From Shewanella psychromarinicola (GTDB lineage: Bacteria > Pseudomonadota > Gammaproteobacteria > Enterobacterales > Shewanellaceae), in the NCBI RefSeq assembly GCF_003855155.1, contig NZ_CP034073.1:62001-126000 (forward strand): 64,000 nt of DNA. The letters are read 5' to 3'. Both the position numbers and the translations under genes were made by a program. The notes beneath the pieces were generated by a model. It saw only the letters and a program-made list of their open reading frames with translations. It searched no databases and had not been told where the DNA came from. Shown here piece by piece: positions 28,037-37,108 of this stretch (its first letter is position 1; every line of letters begins with the position of its first letter).

Positions 28037-29241
28037 GATAACGCCTCATTCTCTAGTAAATTCGTCGTTATCTCAGGGATTAGATTCTTCTCAGGGTTAC
28101 CCTCGTAGTGCTTTAGATACAACATCGTAGTGTCCAGGTCTTTATGGCCCATTTCGTTTTTAAGTGTTGTTAGTGCTTCCAGCGGAGATAGGCCCGCTAC
28201 TTTAGATAATGACTCAAACTTATTAGCGCCAAAGGTCGCCCTACAGTCATGCTCTTTGTGTTTAAAGTGAGGGTTACTGTTTTCTTGTATCGCGGCTCTT
28301 AACTTACTCCAGAGTGTATTAAGGCTTTGAGTGCTAAAAGCGTCTCCATCTTTATTGATAAAAGCAGGAGGACTCATATCTCCCGTATTCATAAAATAAA
28401 GTTGCTTCCGTTTTTTATATCTATCACTTTGATGATATTTATTCATACCTTCCATCAACCAAATAGGCATTGAGACCTGACGGTCAGTGTCATATTTTGT
28501 TTTGCAATCATGGGCTGGGCCAATCCAAATACTTGTTAGTGTTTTTCCTTTGAACCCCTTGGGAATAGAAAAGTGCTTAGGTTTTATGTCCGTAATCTCA
28601 ACAGAGCGCAGGCCTACTGAGAGCGCTACGCACACCATCAGACGAAACTCCCTAGATAACCCATTGCAGTGCCAGTTCTCTCTAACATGCTGTAGATCAA
28701 GTTTATTTAAGGGTTGTAGATTGGTTTCTTTTGTTTGGCTACGGATTGAGCAATCCGTTAAGTTTTGACCATATTTAGTTACGCCCGTGACGACAAAAGG
28801 CAACTGAGATATATAACCGTGACGGAGGCAAAATATGTAAAAACGCCTCACAATAGAAAGTGCTGCCACTGCTGTACTGCGGCCCAAGTTACCTTTCTCA
28901 ATACTATCGTTCAAATAAGCTCTATAAAGGAAAATGGGGTAACGCTGTAGCTGTTCTTCATGATCATTCCACTTAAGGTTATTAGCCTCCAAGTAACGAT
29001 AATATCTCAAGAGATGAAAGCAAGTGGGTTTTAAGTCTTTAGTTCCCTCAACGATACGACGACTTAGGAAGTAAGCATTTGGTTCAAACACTGGTCTGCC
29101 TGTGCTTGTAAAGAGCATCAGAAGCCCTTTGAATGACATTGGCCTATCAACACTAAAGGTACTTCCATCTACAGATACGTCTACGTCACCAATGCCAATA
29201 TTATCGTTGGTTTCTACGAGGTGGTAAAAATGTTCCATCAC
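28033..29241 (-). CDS. Tyrosine recombinase (first of trio)
   Basis: 402 residues. N-terminal SAM-like DNA-binding region (about 60-165), then the catalytic domain with Arg in SVGLRSVEITD, H-D-C-R in HDCRATFGANKF, His in NEMGHKDLDTTMLY and the Tyr in TTMLYLKHY. All expected residues are present. It is the first gene of the operon; the promoter would lie in the 72 bp before IS copy 2. The size fits TnpA of Tn554-like elements or the recombinase of Gamma-Mobile-Trio elements; which one needs a profile search. Confidence 0.8.
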   Translation of the reverse strand: MMEHFYHLVETNDNIGIGDVDVSVDGSTFSVDRPMSFKGLLMLFTSTGRPVFEPNAYFLSRRIVEGTKDLKPTCFHLLRYYRYLEANNLKWNDHEEQLQRYPIFLYRAYLNDSIEKGNLGRSTAVAALSIVRRFYIFCLRHGYISQLPFVVTGVTKYGQNLTDCSIRSQTKETNLQPLNKLDLQHVRENWHCNGLSREFRLMVCVALSVGLRSVEITDIKPKHFSIPKGFKGKTLTSIWIGPAHDCKTKYDTDRQVSMPIWLMEGMNKYHQSDRYKKRKQLYFMNTGDMSPPAFINKDGDAFSTQSLNTLWSKLRAAIQENSNPHFKHKEHDCRATFGANKFESLSKVAGLSPLEALTTLKNEMGHKDLDTTMLYLKHYEGNPEKNLIPEITTNLLENEALS

Positions 29242-29313
29242 TTACTCCAGACTACCCATATAAAATCTAAGTTTTAATATAGGTTGCAATCTAAGTAAGT
29301 CAACATAAAATAA

Positions 29314-30287
29314 AATGCCTATGCAGTTGGCTCAGTAAGAATGTATTGGCGTGTGAATTATTGCCAAATTTAACAATCTGTTAGGTATTTCTCTTTCCAT
29401 TTGTCTACGATTGAACCGATAACAGAACTCGCTCAGGTATTCTTGTAGGTACTTTCCTGAAACACCATGAAATGTCCCAAGTAAAAATGCCTTTAAGTTA
29501 CCAATGGCAATATGAACCCAAGGCAGCCATTCATCAACAAGCTCACTGGGGGTAACCCTCGCTTCATGTTGTTGAGTCTTATCTATAATGTTCAACGCAG
29601 GTAAGCCGTCTGTATGCACTTTTTGCTGTCTCGTTAAGTGTTTGGCAACGAACTTTTCAACACTATCATGGCAAACGCTATTCACAGCCTGCATAGCAAT
29701 AAATCCAGCTCTTTTTCCTTTGCTTTCAACGGCAACTAAAACAGGTGTTTTACCTTCTGCTCCACGTCCACGCTTGCCCTTCCTTCTGCCACCCACTAAC
29801 GCATCATCAATTTCAATAACGCCTGACAGTCTATATAAGCTGTCTCTATGGCCCATAGCCGTTCTCAGCTTACTTAATATCAAACGTGCCGTTCGCCAAT
29901 TAACTTCAATGTGCTTGCTCAATCTTAATGCTGAAATACTGCCTTTATCTGAGCCTAAAAAGTAGATTGCCCAAAACCACTTAGTGATAGGAATACGGCT
30001 ACCGTGGAATAATGTGTCTGCTGTGACCGATGTTTGTTTATGACATTGACTGCATTCATATACATTGCGGGTTGTAAGCTCATAGGCATGCTCACAAGAG
30101 CATCTAGGGCAAACAAAACCATTAGGCCATCTCATTTTCTTAATGTGATTTAAGCAATCAATTTCAGCGCTGAATTGACGTTGCCATTCAAAAAAACTCG
30201 TTTCAGGCATTTTCATAGCAAATCTCACTTCTAGTCTTGATTTATACTATAAGAATAAGCCAAAACTGACTCAGATGCATAGGCATG
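29314..30287 (-). mobile_element. IS1595-family insertion sequence, copy 2
   Basis: 974 bp, same ends as copy 1 except that the outermost left base is a, not c. It is flanked by the perfect 8-bp target duplication taaaataa (29306-29313 and 30288-30295). It sits immediately upstream of the recombinase operon and may have displaced its promoter. Confidence 0.92.
29332..30228 (-). CDS. IS1595-family transposase (copy 2)
   Basis: 298 residues, intact, nearly identical to the copy at 15803-16699. Differences include Val for Leu before YECSQ, GGRRKGKRGRGAEG for GGKSKGKRGRGAGG, and Lys for Gln in VEKFVAK. The zinc ribbon and the DD(N) residues are kept. The small divergence means the two insertions are recent but not from the same event. 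Confidence 0.92.
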   Translation of the reverse strand: MRFAMKMPETSFFEWQRQFSAEIDCLNHIKKMRWPNGFVCPRCSCEHAYELTTRNVYECSQCHKQTSVTADTLFHGSRIPITKWFWAIYFLGSDKGSISALRLSKHIEVNWRTARLILSKLRTAMGHRDSLYRLSGVIEIDDALVGGRRKGKRGRGAEGKTPVLVAVESKGKRAGFIAMQAVNSVCHDSVEKFVAKHLTRQQKVHTDGLPALNIIDKTQQHEARVTPSELVDEWLPWVHIAIGNLKAFLLGTFHGVSGKYLQEYLSEFCYRFNRRQMEREIPNRLLNLAIIHTPIHSY

Positions 30288-30343
30288 TAAAATAATATCT
30301 AGTTATAATCTAATTATTACTACTTTAAGCGTAAGGTGGGTGT

Positions 30344-30373
30344 AAAAAAGCCCCCTTAATTTGAGGGGGCTTT
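30344..30373 (-). terminator. Rho-independent terminator
   Basis: A stem with nine-base arms (aaagccccc and its complement) and a loop of about 9 nt is followed on the minus strand by TTTTTT. It ends transcription of the GlyGly-CTERM gene whose stop is at 30395. Confidence 0.85.
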
Positions 30374-30394
30374 ATTTAACGTTGAAAAATTAAC

Positions 30395-33300
30395 CTATGT
30401 TCTAGTTGCTCTAATTCTTCTGCGGACAAACACCCCAAGACCAAAGAAACCAAACAACAATTCAATTAATCCTAAACTACCACCACCGCTACTGGTTGAA
30501 ACTGGAGTTGGTTCTATCGTTTGAGCAGGAACACCAACAGTGACGGGATCTATGATTGTGCCATTCTCGACACCATCATCATCAAGGTATCCGCCATCAG
30601 TGATACTCACTTGCACCAAGTTATCGCCGATTAACACCCAATCCGTAGCATCAACCTCAACCGTAGTGCCATCATCCTTGACTTTGAGCAACGCAAACTC
30701 TGTTGGTAAAGCACTGCCAAAATTAATCGTAACGGATATAGTGCTTCCAACCGCAATGCCAGTTACGTTATAACTAAATTGCGGCATGGGATAAGTATAC
30801 TCAGTACCCGTTGCTGTTGTTGCTGAAACAACAATACCCGACACACTTCCTTGATCGACTGTAATAGGTCGAGTTAAATTATAAATAACTGTGCCATCAT
30901 CAAGTATAGTGGTTGGCGCTCCTGCGTCGTCGAGATCTGCTTCTGCACGATAGCGAACCACAGTATCTTCATTGCCAGCTGCATCAGTTGACGTTTCCAT
31001 CCATACTGCATACAAATTTTCACCGTTAGGCTTCATGGTGAGTTGTGATTCAAAATCAGGCTCACCCTCTGGATCTAAAGGAACCGTAACATTAGCGGAT
31101 AACAATTTGAGTGGCTCATAGGTTCTACCACCATCTTTGGTTTTAGTGACAAAAACATCAAGTTCTGCACCAGATTCGATATGAGCATAGGTGTTTTTGA
31201 CAGAACCCCACGCTAATATAAAGGCATTAGGATCTTGACAATTTGTACCTTCAGGCGCATTGACAGGATCACAGGCAGACGTACTGCTTGGTGCACCCAC
31301 AATGCGAGGCTCTTTAATATCGACCTCAGCTTCAGGTAGATAATTAGTCAGGTTTTGGGTACCCGTCCAAGTATGTCCACCATCATAACTACGACGAGTA
31401 AAGAAGTTATAGTTATTTTCGGTAGTGTACTTCGCTAGTGCCCAGTCTGAAGTGTAACTGTAACCAAACAAGATGGTATCACCACGGATAGCGCCACGAT
31501 GTGCACGTGCATCTTCGAGATTATTATTCTCGGTAGTTATCGTTAAGGCTTCAATAGTCTTGGTCGTATCATCACTAGTGACCTCACCGACAGCATTAGT
31601 ACTTAGGTTCATTGCTCCTGAATTATTAATACGATCTGATAGTGTGATTGGGGGGACGTGGTCTCGATCATCATCAGTCAAATAGTAATTACAACCTCCA
31701 GCTTCCTCATAGGTTACATCTAATACTGCATCCCCTTCTGCAATAACGACTACATTACCTAAACCATCAACATAGCCACCGAGTCCATCGGGATACACCA
31801 CTGAACCTGTAGATGTCAGTACATAACGGGTAAACGTAGTAAAACGGGTATCTACCGCGGGTATTAAATCAACCGGAGTCAAGCCTGTATTCACCGCTTC
31901 TGTACCGACCTTACCAATACGGCCCACGATGTCAGAAGGGCCACCTTGGTCATACGCGCCCTCTTTCCAGAAAAACATGAACTTGGTTCCGCTTTGATTA
32001 ATACTCTCATCCATACCAGCGGCCTGATTACCGAAGAAACGTACCCGTCGAGCATTTTCTGCTGGATTACTAATCACACAACCAATACGTGATGGGTCTT
32101 GCCAATCTGGTGACTGGTAAACGTCGCTAACAACGCCCTCTGTGTCTGAATATTCACTTTGTGGGTCAGAACTGGTATTTAGAGTGTCACTATCAGTGAA
32201 ATTGCCCTTAGCACCCGGCTGATTTTGGTTTTTAGCATCACCTGTTGAACTGCCGCCTTTTTGCAAACCTGAACTAAATGCGACATTAATATAACTCGCT
32301 GGTGGCTTGTCGAAAGTAAAACGGTGATAACGGACAACCTTACCAAAATCGACCCCCTCACCACCGCCCTTGGTTTCTTCATAAGCGATGATAGTGACAG
32401 GTTTCTGCCCAGGCACTTGGGCCATACCTAAGTTTGCGCGTGATGCGCCTTCTTTACCTGTTTCTACCAATAATGGTTGAGTGTCTAAACATTCAGGTGT
32501 GGCCGCACAAATCGGATCAAGATAACCCGTTAATTCAGTAACAACATCATCCCCTTCACGTTTTTTAAACTTTTTGAAGTTATTGGTAACACGAGAAACA
32601 TTGGCAGCAAACGAAATATCTGCAAGTGCGGGAGCTTTCATATCTTCAATATAGGTATACCAAATATCTGTACCTTTATTGACATTCGCACCACTGGCGC
32701 CATCTCCCGGACCATCTGCAGTACCGGTTTTTAAACCTTCAGGGTCTTCCTGCCAAACAACATTCCACGCTACTTTTGTACCATCACTATAGCTAGTTGC
32801 ACGGGGTACATTTTGTTTGGCATCACGTTCACCAAAGCTTAATTGCTCACGCTTCCACGTACCGCCTGTAGGTACACCATCTGCATCTATTGCACTAGGA
32901 TTTTTAGTATAGGCGATGTAAGTACAACTAAAAGGCAGTTGTCTTCCTTCACGATCAAGGTAGGTAGCAGCACCCTGATGGTAATTGTAATCCGGGAAAT
33001 CATCATTCAGGTTAGTCACATCGACATCGACTGCGGGACAGTATTTATCATCCCATGAAACAGCCACATGACCGCCTGCTGCAAAGATATTCGGTTTCCC
33101 TGAGTCACCATAAAAATCGCCAAGAGAAATATCTCCATTAACATCCGTTTCCCAGTAGCTTTGTTTCGATGTTCTACGCGCCGTATCAGAAATATTGACT
33201 GGTGCACTCCAAGTAGCGCCGTCATCTTTTGACACGCGGATAAAAATATCCTGAGCAGGACGTTCTTTTTGCGCTTTCAGGTCATAAACCGTTTTACTAT

Positions 33301-33502
33301 CACTATTACCATAAGCATATGCACTGACTAAATCACCATTAGGCAGTCTTTTTATTTTGCCTTTTGCAGCTAAGTCTTCAGTTAATACTCCACCGTCATC
33401 ATGAGGTGATAAAGCTTGTGCATCACTGGCTAAGGCAATTGAAAATGTAGCGCTTGATAAATAAACTGCAGCCATACAACGTAGTAGTTTTTTAAATTTC
33501 AT
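30395..33502 (-). CDS. Secreted GlyGly-CTERM protein with Asp-box (BNR) repeats
   Basis: 1035 residues. Signal peptide (1-25), then a beta-propeller-like body with at least three sialidase-type Asp-boxes: SKDDGATWSAPV near 90, SYDGGHTWTGTQ near 700 and TKDGGRTYEPLK near 790. The C-terminus is SSGGGSLGLIELLFGFFGLG followed by VFVRRRIRAT, a GlyGly-CTERM sorting tail that rhombosortase processes for surface display after type II secretion. The overall make-up recalls proteins annotated as choice-of-anchor O. Enzymatic activity is unknown; Asp-boxes alone do not prove sialidase. A sigma-54 promoter lies upstream (33596-33611) and a sigma-54 activator is divergent. Confidence 0.75.
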   Translation of the reverse strand: MKFKKLLRCMAAVYLSSATFSIALASDAQALSPHDDGGVLTEDLAAKGKIKRLPNGDLVSAYAYGNSDSKTVYDLKAQKERPAQDIFIRVSKDDGATWSAPVNISDTARRTSKQSYWETDVNGDISLGDFYGDSGKPNIFAAGGHVAVSWDDKYCPAVDVDVTNLNDDFPDYNYHQGAATYLDREGRQLPFSCTYIAYTKNPSAIDADGVPTGGTWKREQLSFGERDAKQNVPRATSYSDGTKVAWNVVWQEDPEGLKTGTADGPGDGASGANVNKGTDIWYTYIEDMKAPALADISFAANVSRVTNNFKKFKKREGDDVVTELTGYLDPICAATPECLDTQPLLVETGKEGASRANLGMAQVPGQKPVTIIAYEETKGGGEGVDFGKVVRYHRFTFDKPPASYINVAFSSGLQKGGSSTGDAKNQNQPGAKGNFTDSDTLNTSSDPQSEYSDTEGVVSDVYQSPDWQDPSRIGCVISNPAENARRVRFFGNQAAGMDESINQSGTKFMFFWKEGAYDQGGPSDIVGRIGKVGTEAVNTGLTPVDLIPAVDTRFTTFTRYVLTSTGSVVYPDGLGGYVDGLGNVVVIAEGDAVLDVTYEEAGGCNYYLTDDDRDHVPPITLSDRINNSGAMNLSTNAVGEVTSDDTTKTIEALTITTENNNLEDARAHRGAIRGDTILFGYSYTSDWALAKYTTENNYNFFTRRSYDGGHTWTGTQNLTNYLPEAEVDIKEPRIVGAPSSTSACDPVNAPEGTNCQDPNAFILAWGSVKNTYAHIESGAELDVFVTKTKDGGRTYEPLKLLSANVTVPLDPEGEPDFESQLTMKPNGENLYAVWMETSTDAAGNEDTVVRYRAEADLDDAGAPTTILDDGTVIYNLTRPITVDQGSVSGIVVSATTATGTEYTYPMPQFSYNVTGIAVGSTISVTINFGSALPTEFALLKVKDDGTTVEVDATDWVLIGDNLVQVSITDGGYLDDDGVENGTIIDPVTVGVPAQTIEPTPVSTSSGGGSLGLIELLFGFFGLGVFVRRRIRATRT

Positions 33503-33595
33503 AATAAATACTCCCTAACTGTAAATATTTAATGAAAAATCTTATTCTTAGTTTCCTATCGCCTTAATTCCAAATGAATCGGGCAATATATATAC

Positions 33596-33611
33596 AGCAA
33601 CGACCGCGCCA
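33596..33611 (-). promoter_or_regulatory. Sigma-54 promoter for the GlyGly-CTERM gene
   Basis: On the minus strand the sequence is TGGCGCGGTCGTTGCT, a match to TGGC-N7-TTGC(W) with exact spacing. It lies about 95 bp before the start of the secreted-protein gene and next to a gene for a sigma-54 activator. An imperfect dyad upstream (33615-33659, arms beginning tgatat) may be the activator site. Confidence 0.8.
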
Positions 33612-33708
33612 CAATGATATTGATACCGATAAATTGCCGGTTAATACTGATTCATATCAATTTTATACGTTTGATTAATATTATTTTTTTGTTTTTTTGT
33701 TAATATAA

Positions 33709-35046
33709 TTGTCATATATGACAAATGTGTTGACAAAAATGGAGTTCGTTATGTCGATTAGCCTTCAATATATAAATCAAGATTTTGCCACTATGCTAAA
33801 TGCTTATGACTGCCCTGCAATTTTGGTTACGCCCGAATATAGAATACTTGCCAGTAATCAACGGTATCTTGAAATTTTTGGGGCAATAGATCTGGACCAA
33901 CCAGCTTATTGTTACAAGGCGTCACATCATCATGAAATCCCCTGTGACCAAGCTGGGGAGGCTTGCCCATTATCTGCCGCAGGTATTTCTGGGAAAAAAC
34001 AACGCGTATTACATATTCATCATTCCCCTCGAGGTAAAGAGCATGTGGACATCGAAATACTGCCTATTTTAGACGACAAAGGGGAGGTGAAATTCTTTGT
34101 CGAGCTTTTAAAGTCAGTCACATTGGCAAACCCAAAAATTGACGGTAATGAAATGGTCGGCGCCAGCCTCGTTTTTAACCAATTGGTCGAAAACATTACC
34201 CGCGTTGGACCAACAGAAGCATCGGTATTATTACTGGGAGAAACAGGTACAGGTAAAGAAATAGCGGCTTCAGCTGTCCATCTAGCAAGTAATCGGAAGA
34301 CTCAGCCAATGGTTATACTAGAATGTTCAGGTCTCACTGAAACATTGTTTGAAAGTGAATTATTTGGCCATGTAAAAGGGGCTTTTACTGGCGCGTTGTA
34401 CAATAAACATGGTCTAGTTGAGGTGGCTAACGGCGGTACATTGTTTTTAGATGAGATAGGCGATGTGCCTTATGAGCTACAAATAAAGCTATTGCGCCTA
34501 ATTGAAACTGGCACTTATCGCCCCGTAGGCAGTAGAGAAACCAAACGGTCTGATTTCAGACTTATTTGCGCCACAAACCAAGATATTTTTTCAATGGTAG
34601 AGCGTGGGGAGTTCAGAAGAGACTTGTACTATCGCATCAATGTATTCCCTATTAAAATACCCTCTTTAAATAAACGTAAAGAAGATATAGCACTGTTAAC
34701 AAACGCGATTCTGCAGCGAATAGATGACAGTGGAAAGTACATAGTGACAGATTCTGCAATCAATTTATTAAGAGAGCATGACTTTGTTGGTAATATTCGA
34801 GAACTGCGAAATATACTATCCCGTGCACTTGTGCTGGCGAATACACAAATTATTGATAGGAATGTGATTAAAACCTGTCTTGAAATTGACCGCAAAATAG
34901 GAGGTCATTCAGAGTCTGAGACTGATTTGAAAGGCAATGAGCTAAGATATTTACAGCGTCTTATAGAGAGTGTCAATGGAGATAAAGACAAAGCAGCAAC
35001 TTTGGCAGGCATTAGTACTCGCTCATTATATAGAAAGTTACAGTAG
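33709..35046 (+). CDS. Sigma-54-dependent transcriptional activator with PAS-like sensor
   Basis: 445 residues. An N-terminal PAS-like region (about 20-140, with a Cys/His-rich patch [20 protein letters not shown] that could bind metal or a redox cofactor) is followed by the AAA+ domain (about 150-380): Walker A GETGTGKE, the sigma-54 contact loop GAFTGA, Walker [12 protein letters not shown] and R-R-D-L-Y-Y-R-I. A Fis-type HTH ends the protein ([16 protein letters not shown]). Start 33709 or the Met at 33751. It should activate the divergent gene from the -24/-12 site. Confidence 0.9.
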   Translation: MSYMTNVLTKMEFVMSISLQYINQDFATMLNAYDCPAILVTPEYRILASNQRYLEIFGAIDLDQPAYCYKASHHHEIPCDQAGEACPLSAAGISGKKQRVLHIHHSPRGKEHVDIEILPILDDKGEVKFFVELLKSVTLANPKIDGNEMVGASLVFNQLVENITRVGPTEASVLLLGETGTGKEIAASAVHLASNRKTQPMVILECSGLTETLFESELFGHVKGAFTGALYNKHGLVEVANGGTLFLDEIGDVPYELQIKLLRLIETGTYRPVGSRETKRSDFRLICATNQDIFSMVERGEFRRDLYYRINVFPIKIPSLNKRKEDIALLTNAILQRIDDSGKYIVTDSAINLLREHDFVGNIRELRNILSRALVLANTQIIDRNVIKTCLEIDRKIGGHSESETDLKGNELRYLQRLIESVNGDKDKAATLAGISTRSLYRKLQ

Positions 35047-35380
35047 ACATATGGGAAGATCGTGAACGTTATTTAAGTCATTTCAGTGAAATATCGACCT
35101 GTTCAAGTGCTTGTGAGCTTATACGCTTTTTTATGGAATCAGATTATGTAGATCGGATCATTCAAACAGCATGTTAGCGCGATATACGATCACCACCGCC
35201 AAAAAACATAAAAAAGACCATTTAGGCCAGTATCTATTAATCATCACGCTCAATACAACTTATTACGCTTAATTGTTCCATCTAAAGTGACGAACAAATC
35301 ATAACAATCATCACCAAAGCAATCTAAAGCGCGAATCGCTACGTACCAACTAGCTCATTCATTATGAGAGTTTTGGCACC
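35047..35380. other. Gap without recognised genes
   Basis: 334 bp, AT-rich. No gene, repeat or clear terminator recognised. It must hold the promoter of the photolyase operon. Confidence 0.5.
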
Positions 35381-36949
35381 ATGGTCAATACCGCCAAACA
35401 CGCTATTAATATCGTCTGGTTTAAACGCGATTTGCGCTTGTCTGATCATCAGCCGCTCGTCGATGCGTTTAACCATCATCTACCCTGCTTGCTGATTTAT
35501 AACTTTGAGCCATTTATGCTGGCTGACTCGCATTATAATGAGCGTCATTGGCGCTTTGTGTGGCAGTCGCTACAAGACATAAATCAACAACTGGCGCGGT
35601 TTAATGGTCAGGTATATACCTTCAATGTGCCAATAATTGATTTGTTGAATGAATTATCTCAACAGTTTGAAATTAAAGATATTTTTAGTCATCAAGAGAT
35701 TGGTCTACACAACAGCTTTGAGCGCGATAAAGCGGTTGCCCGCTGGTGTCATCAGCAGCAAGTTAATTGGCAGCAGTCACCTACTGGCGCGGTAGTGCGT
35801 GGCCGAAAACACCGCAAACAGTGGGACCAACACTGGCAACAAGTTATGAACAGTCCTATTGCTATCCCCAATTGGCAATTATGTCTGCTACAAAAGCTCG
35901 ATAACTATCAAAATCCGCTTATCGACCAAGCCATCATGATACACAATGATCAGTTTCAAACGGGTGGTCCTAAAGCGGCCAGAGCTGTCTTGAACAGCTT
36001 TTTAGGCCATCGCGGTAAAGACTATCAACGCAGTATTTCTAGCCCCAGTTTGAGCCGTATCCATTGCTCACGTTTATCGCCTTATTTGGCTTGGGGCAAC
36101 ATCAGTCTTCGGCAAGTTTACCAAGCCACATTAACTCGTTATAACCAAGTGCAGAGCCAAAACGGTGATAACCCAATAAATAGTAATAACCGAGGTTGGC
36201 GAAAGTCATTGCTGGCGATGATGTCGCGCTTACACTGGCATTGCCATTTTATGCAGAAATTTGAAAGCCAATGCAGCATGGAATTTACCCCGGTAAACCC
36301 TGGGTATCTAGAGTATCCCTACCGTACAGACGACAAAGTACAGCAAGATATTCAGCGCTGGGCCGAAGGTCAAACGGGGATCCCAATTATCGATGCCTGC
36401 ATGCGCGCTTTACAGCACACCGGTTACATTAATTTTAGAATGCGCGCCATGTTAGTCAGCTTTGTGACTCATCATTTAAACATTACGTGGCAACATGCCA
36501 GCTTACCGTTAGCCAATTATTTTCTCGATTTCGAACCTGGGATCCATTACCCGCAACTGCAAATGCAAGCCTCGGTCACAGGCATTAATACCATACGCTT
36601 ATACAATCCAATCAAGCAGTCACAAGACCAAGATCCCCGTGGGGATTTTATTCGCCAGTGGTGTCCAGAGCTTACCAACTTACCCAATGAGTATATTCAT
36701 CAACCTTGGCTACAGCCGCCGATGGAAGCTATTTTTAATGATGTAATTTTAGGCCGTGATTACCCAGAGCCTATGATAGATTTAACCCTAGCCGCTCAAG
36801 CTGCGCGCGATCGCTTATGGTCATACCGTGAACAACCTCAAGTTCAACGGCATATCGGCGCAGTATTAAGCCGTCACGTTAGCCCTAAACGCAAACGTAC
36901 CAAGAACAAGGCCGCAGAACTAAAGGTACAGGCAAAAAGACCGTCATGA
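35381..36949 (+). CDS. Cryptochrome/DNA photolyase family protein
   Basis: 522 residues: N-terminal photolyase alpha/beta domain ([16 protein letters not shown] at residue 10) and C-terminal FAD-binding domain with [67 protein letters not shown]. It binds FAD and probably repairs pyrimidine dimers using blue light or acts as a cryptochrome. The basic tail ([20 protein letters not shown]) is extra. It overlaps the DUF2256 gene by 4 bp (ATGA). Confidence 0.88.
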   Translation: MVNTAKHAINIVWFKRDLRLSDHQPLVDAFNHHLPCLLIYNFEPFMLADSHYNERHWRFVWQSLQDINQQLARFNGQVYTFNVPIIDLLNELSQQFEIKDIFSHQEIGLHNSFERDKAVARWCHQQQVNWQQSPTGAVVRGRKHRKQWDQHWQQVMNSPIAIPNWQLCLLQKLDNYQNPLIDQAIMIHNDQFQTGGPKAARAVLNSFLGHRGKDYQRSISSPSLSRIHCSRLSPYLAWGNISLRQVYQATLTRYNQVQSQNGDNPINSNNRGWRKSLLAMMSRLHWHCHFMQKFESQCSMEFTPVNPGYLEYPYRTDDKVQQDIQRWAEGQTGIPIIDACMRALQHTGYINFRMRAMLVSFVTHHLNITWQHASLPLANYFLDFEPGIHYPQLQMQASVTGINTIRLYNPIKQSQDQDPRGDFIRQWCPELTNLPNEYIHQPWLQPPMEAIFNDVILGRDYPEPMIDLTLAAQAARDRLWSYREQPQVQRHIGAVLSRHVSPKRKRTKNKAAELKVQAKRPS

Positions 36950-37098
36950 CACATAACAAACAACAGCTTGAACAGAAAACCTGTTTGGTTTGTCAGCGCC
37001 CTTTTACATGGCGTAAAAAATGGGCGAAAGACTGGCCAAGCGTAAAATACTGCTCTGAGCGCTGCCGTCGCCATAAAGCCTCTAGCCAAACAAATTAA
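36946..37098 (+). CDS. DUF2256 zinc-ribbon-like protein
   Basis: 50 residues. Four cysteines in [18 protein letters not shown] then [10 protein letters not shown] form the DUF2256 pattern, a small putative zinc-binding protein nearly always encoded beside cryptochrome/photolyase genes. Translationally coupled to the photolyase before it and 10 bp from the gene after it. Role unknown. Confidence 0.85.
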   Translation: MTHNKQQLEQKTCLVCQRPFTWRKKWAKDWPSVKYCSERCRRHKASSQTN

Positions 37099-37108
37099 GG
37101 TAACGAAT

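Noticed and set aside
15785..30287. Composite transposon made of two IS1595 copies
   Set aside because: Each copy has its own perfect 8-bp duplication and the outer flanks differ, so they did not move the region as a unit.
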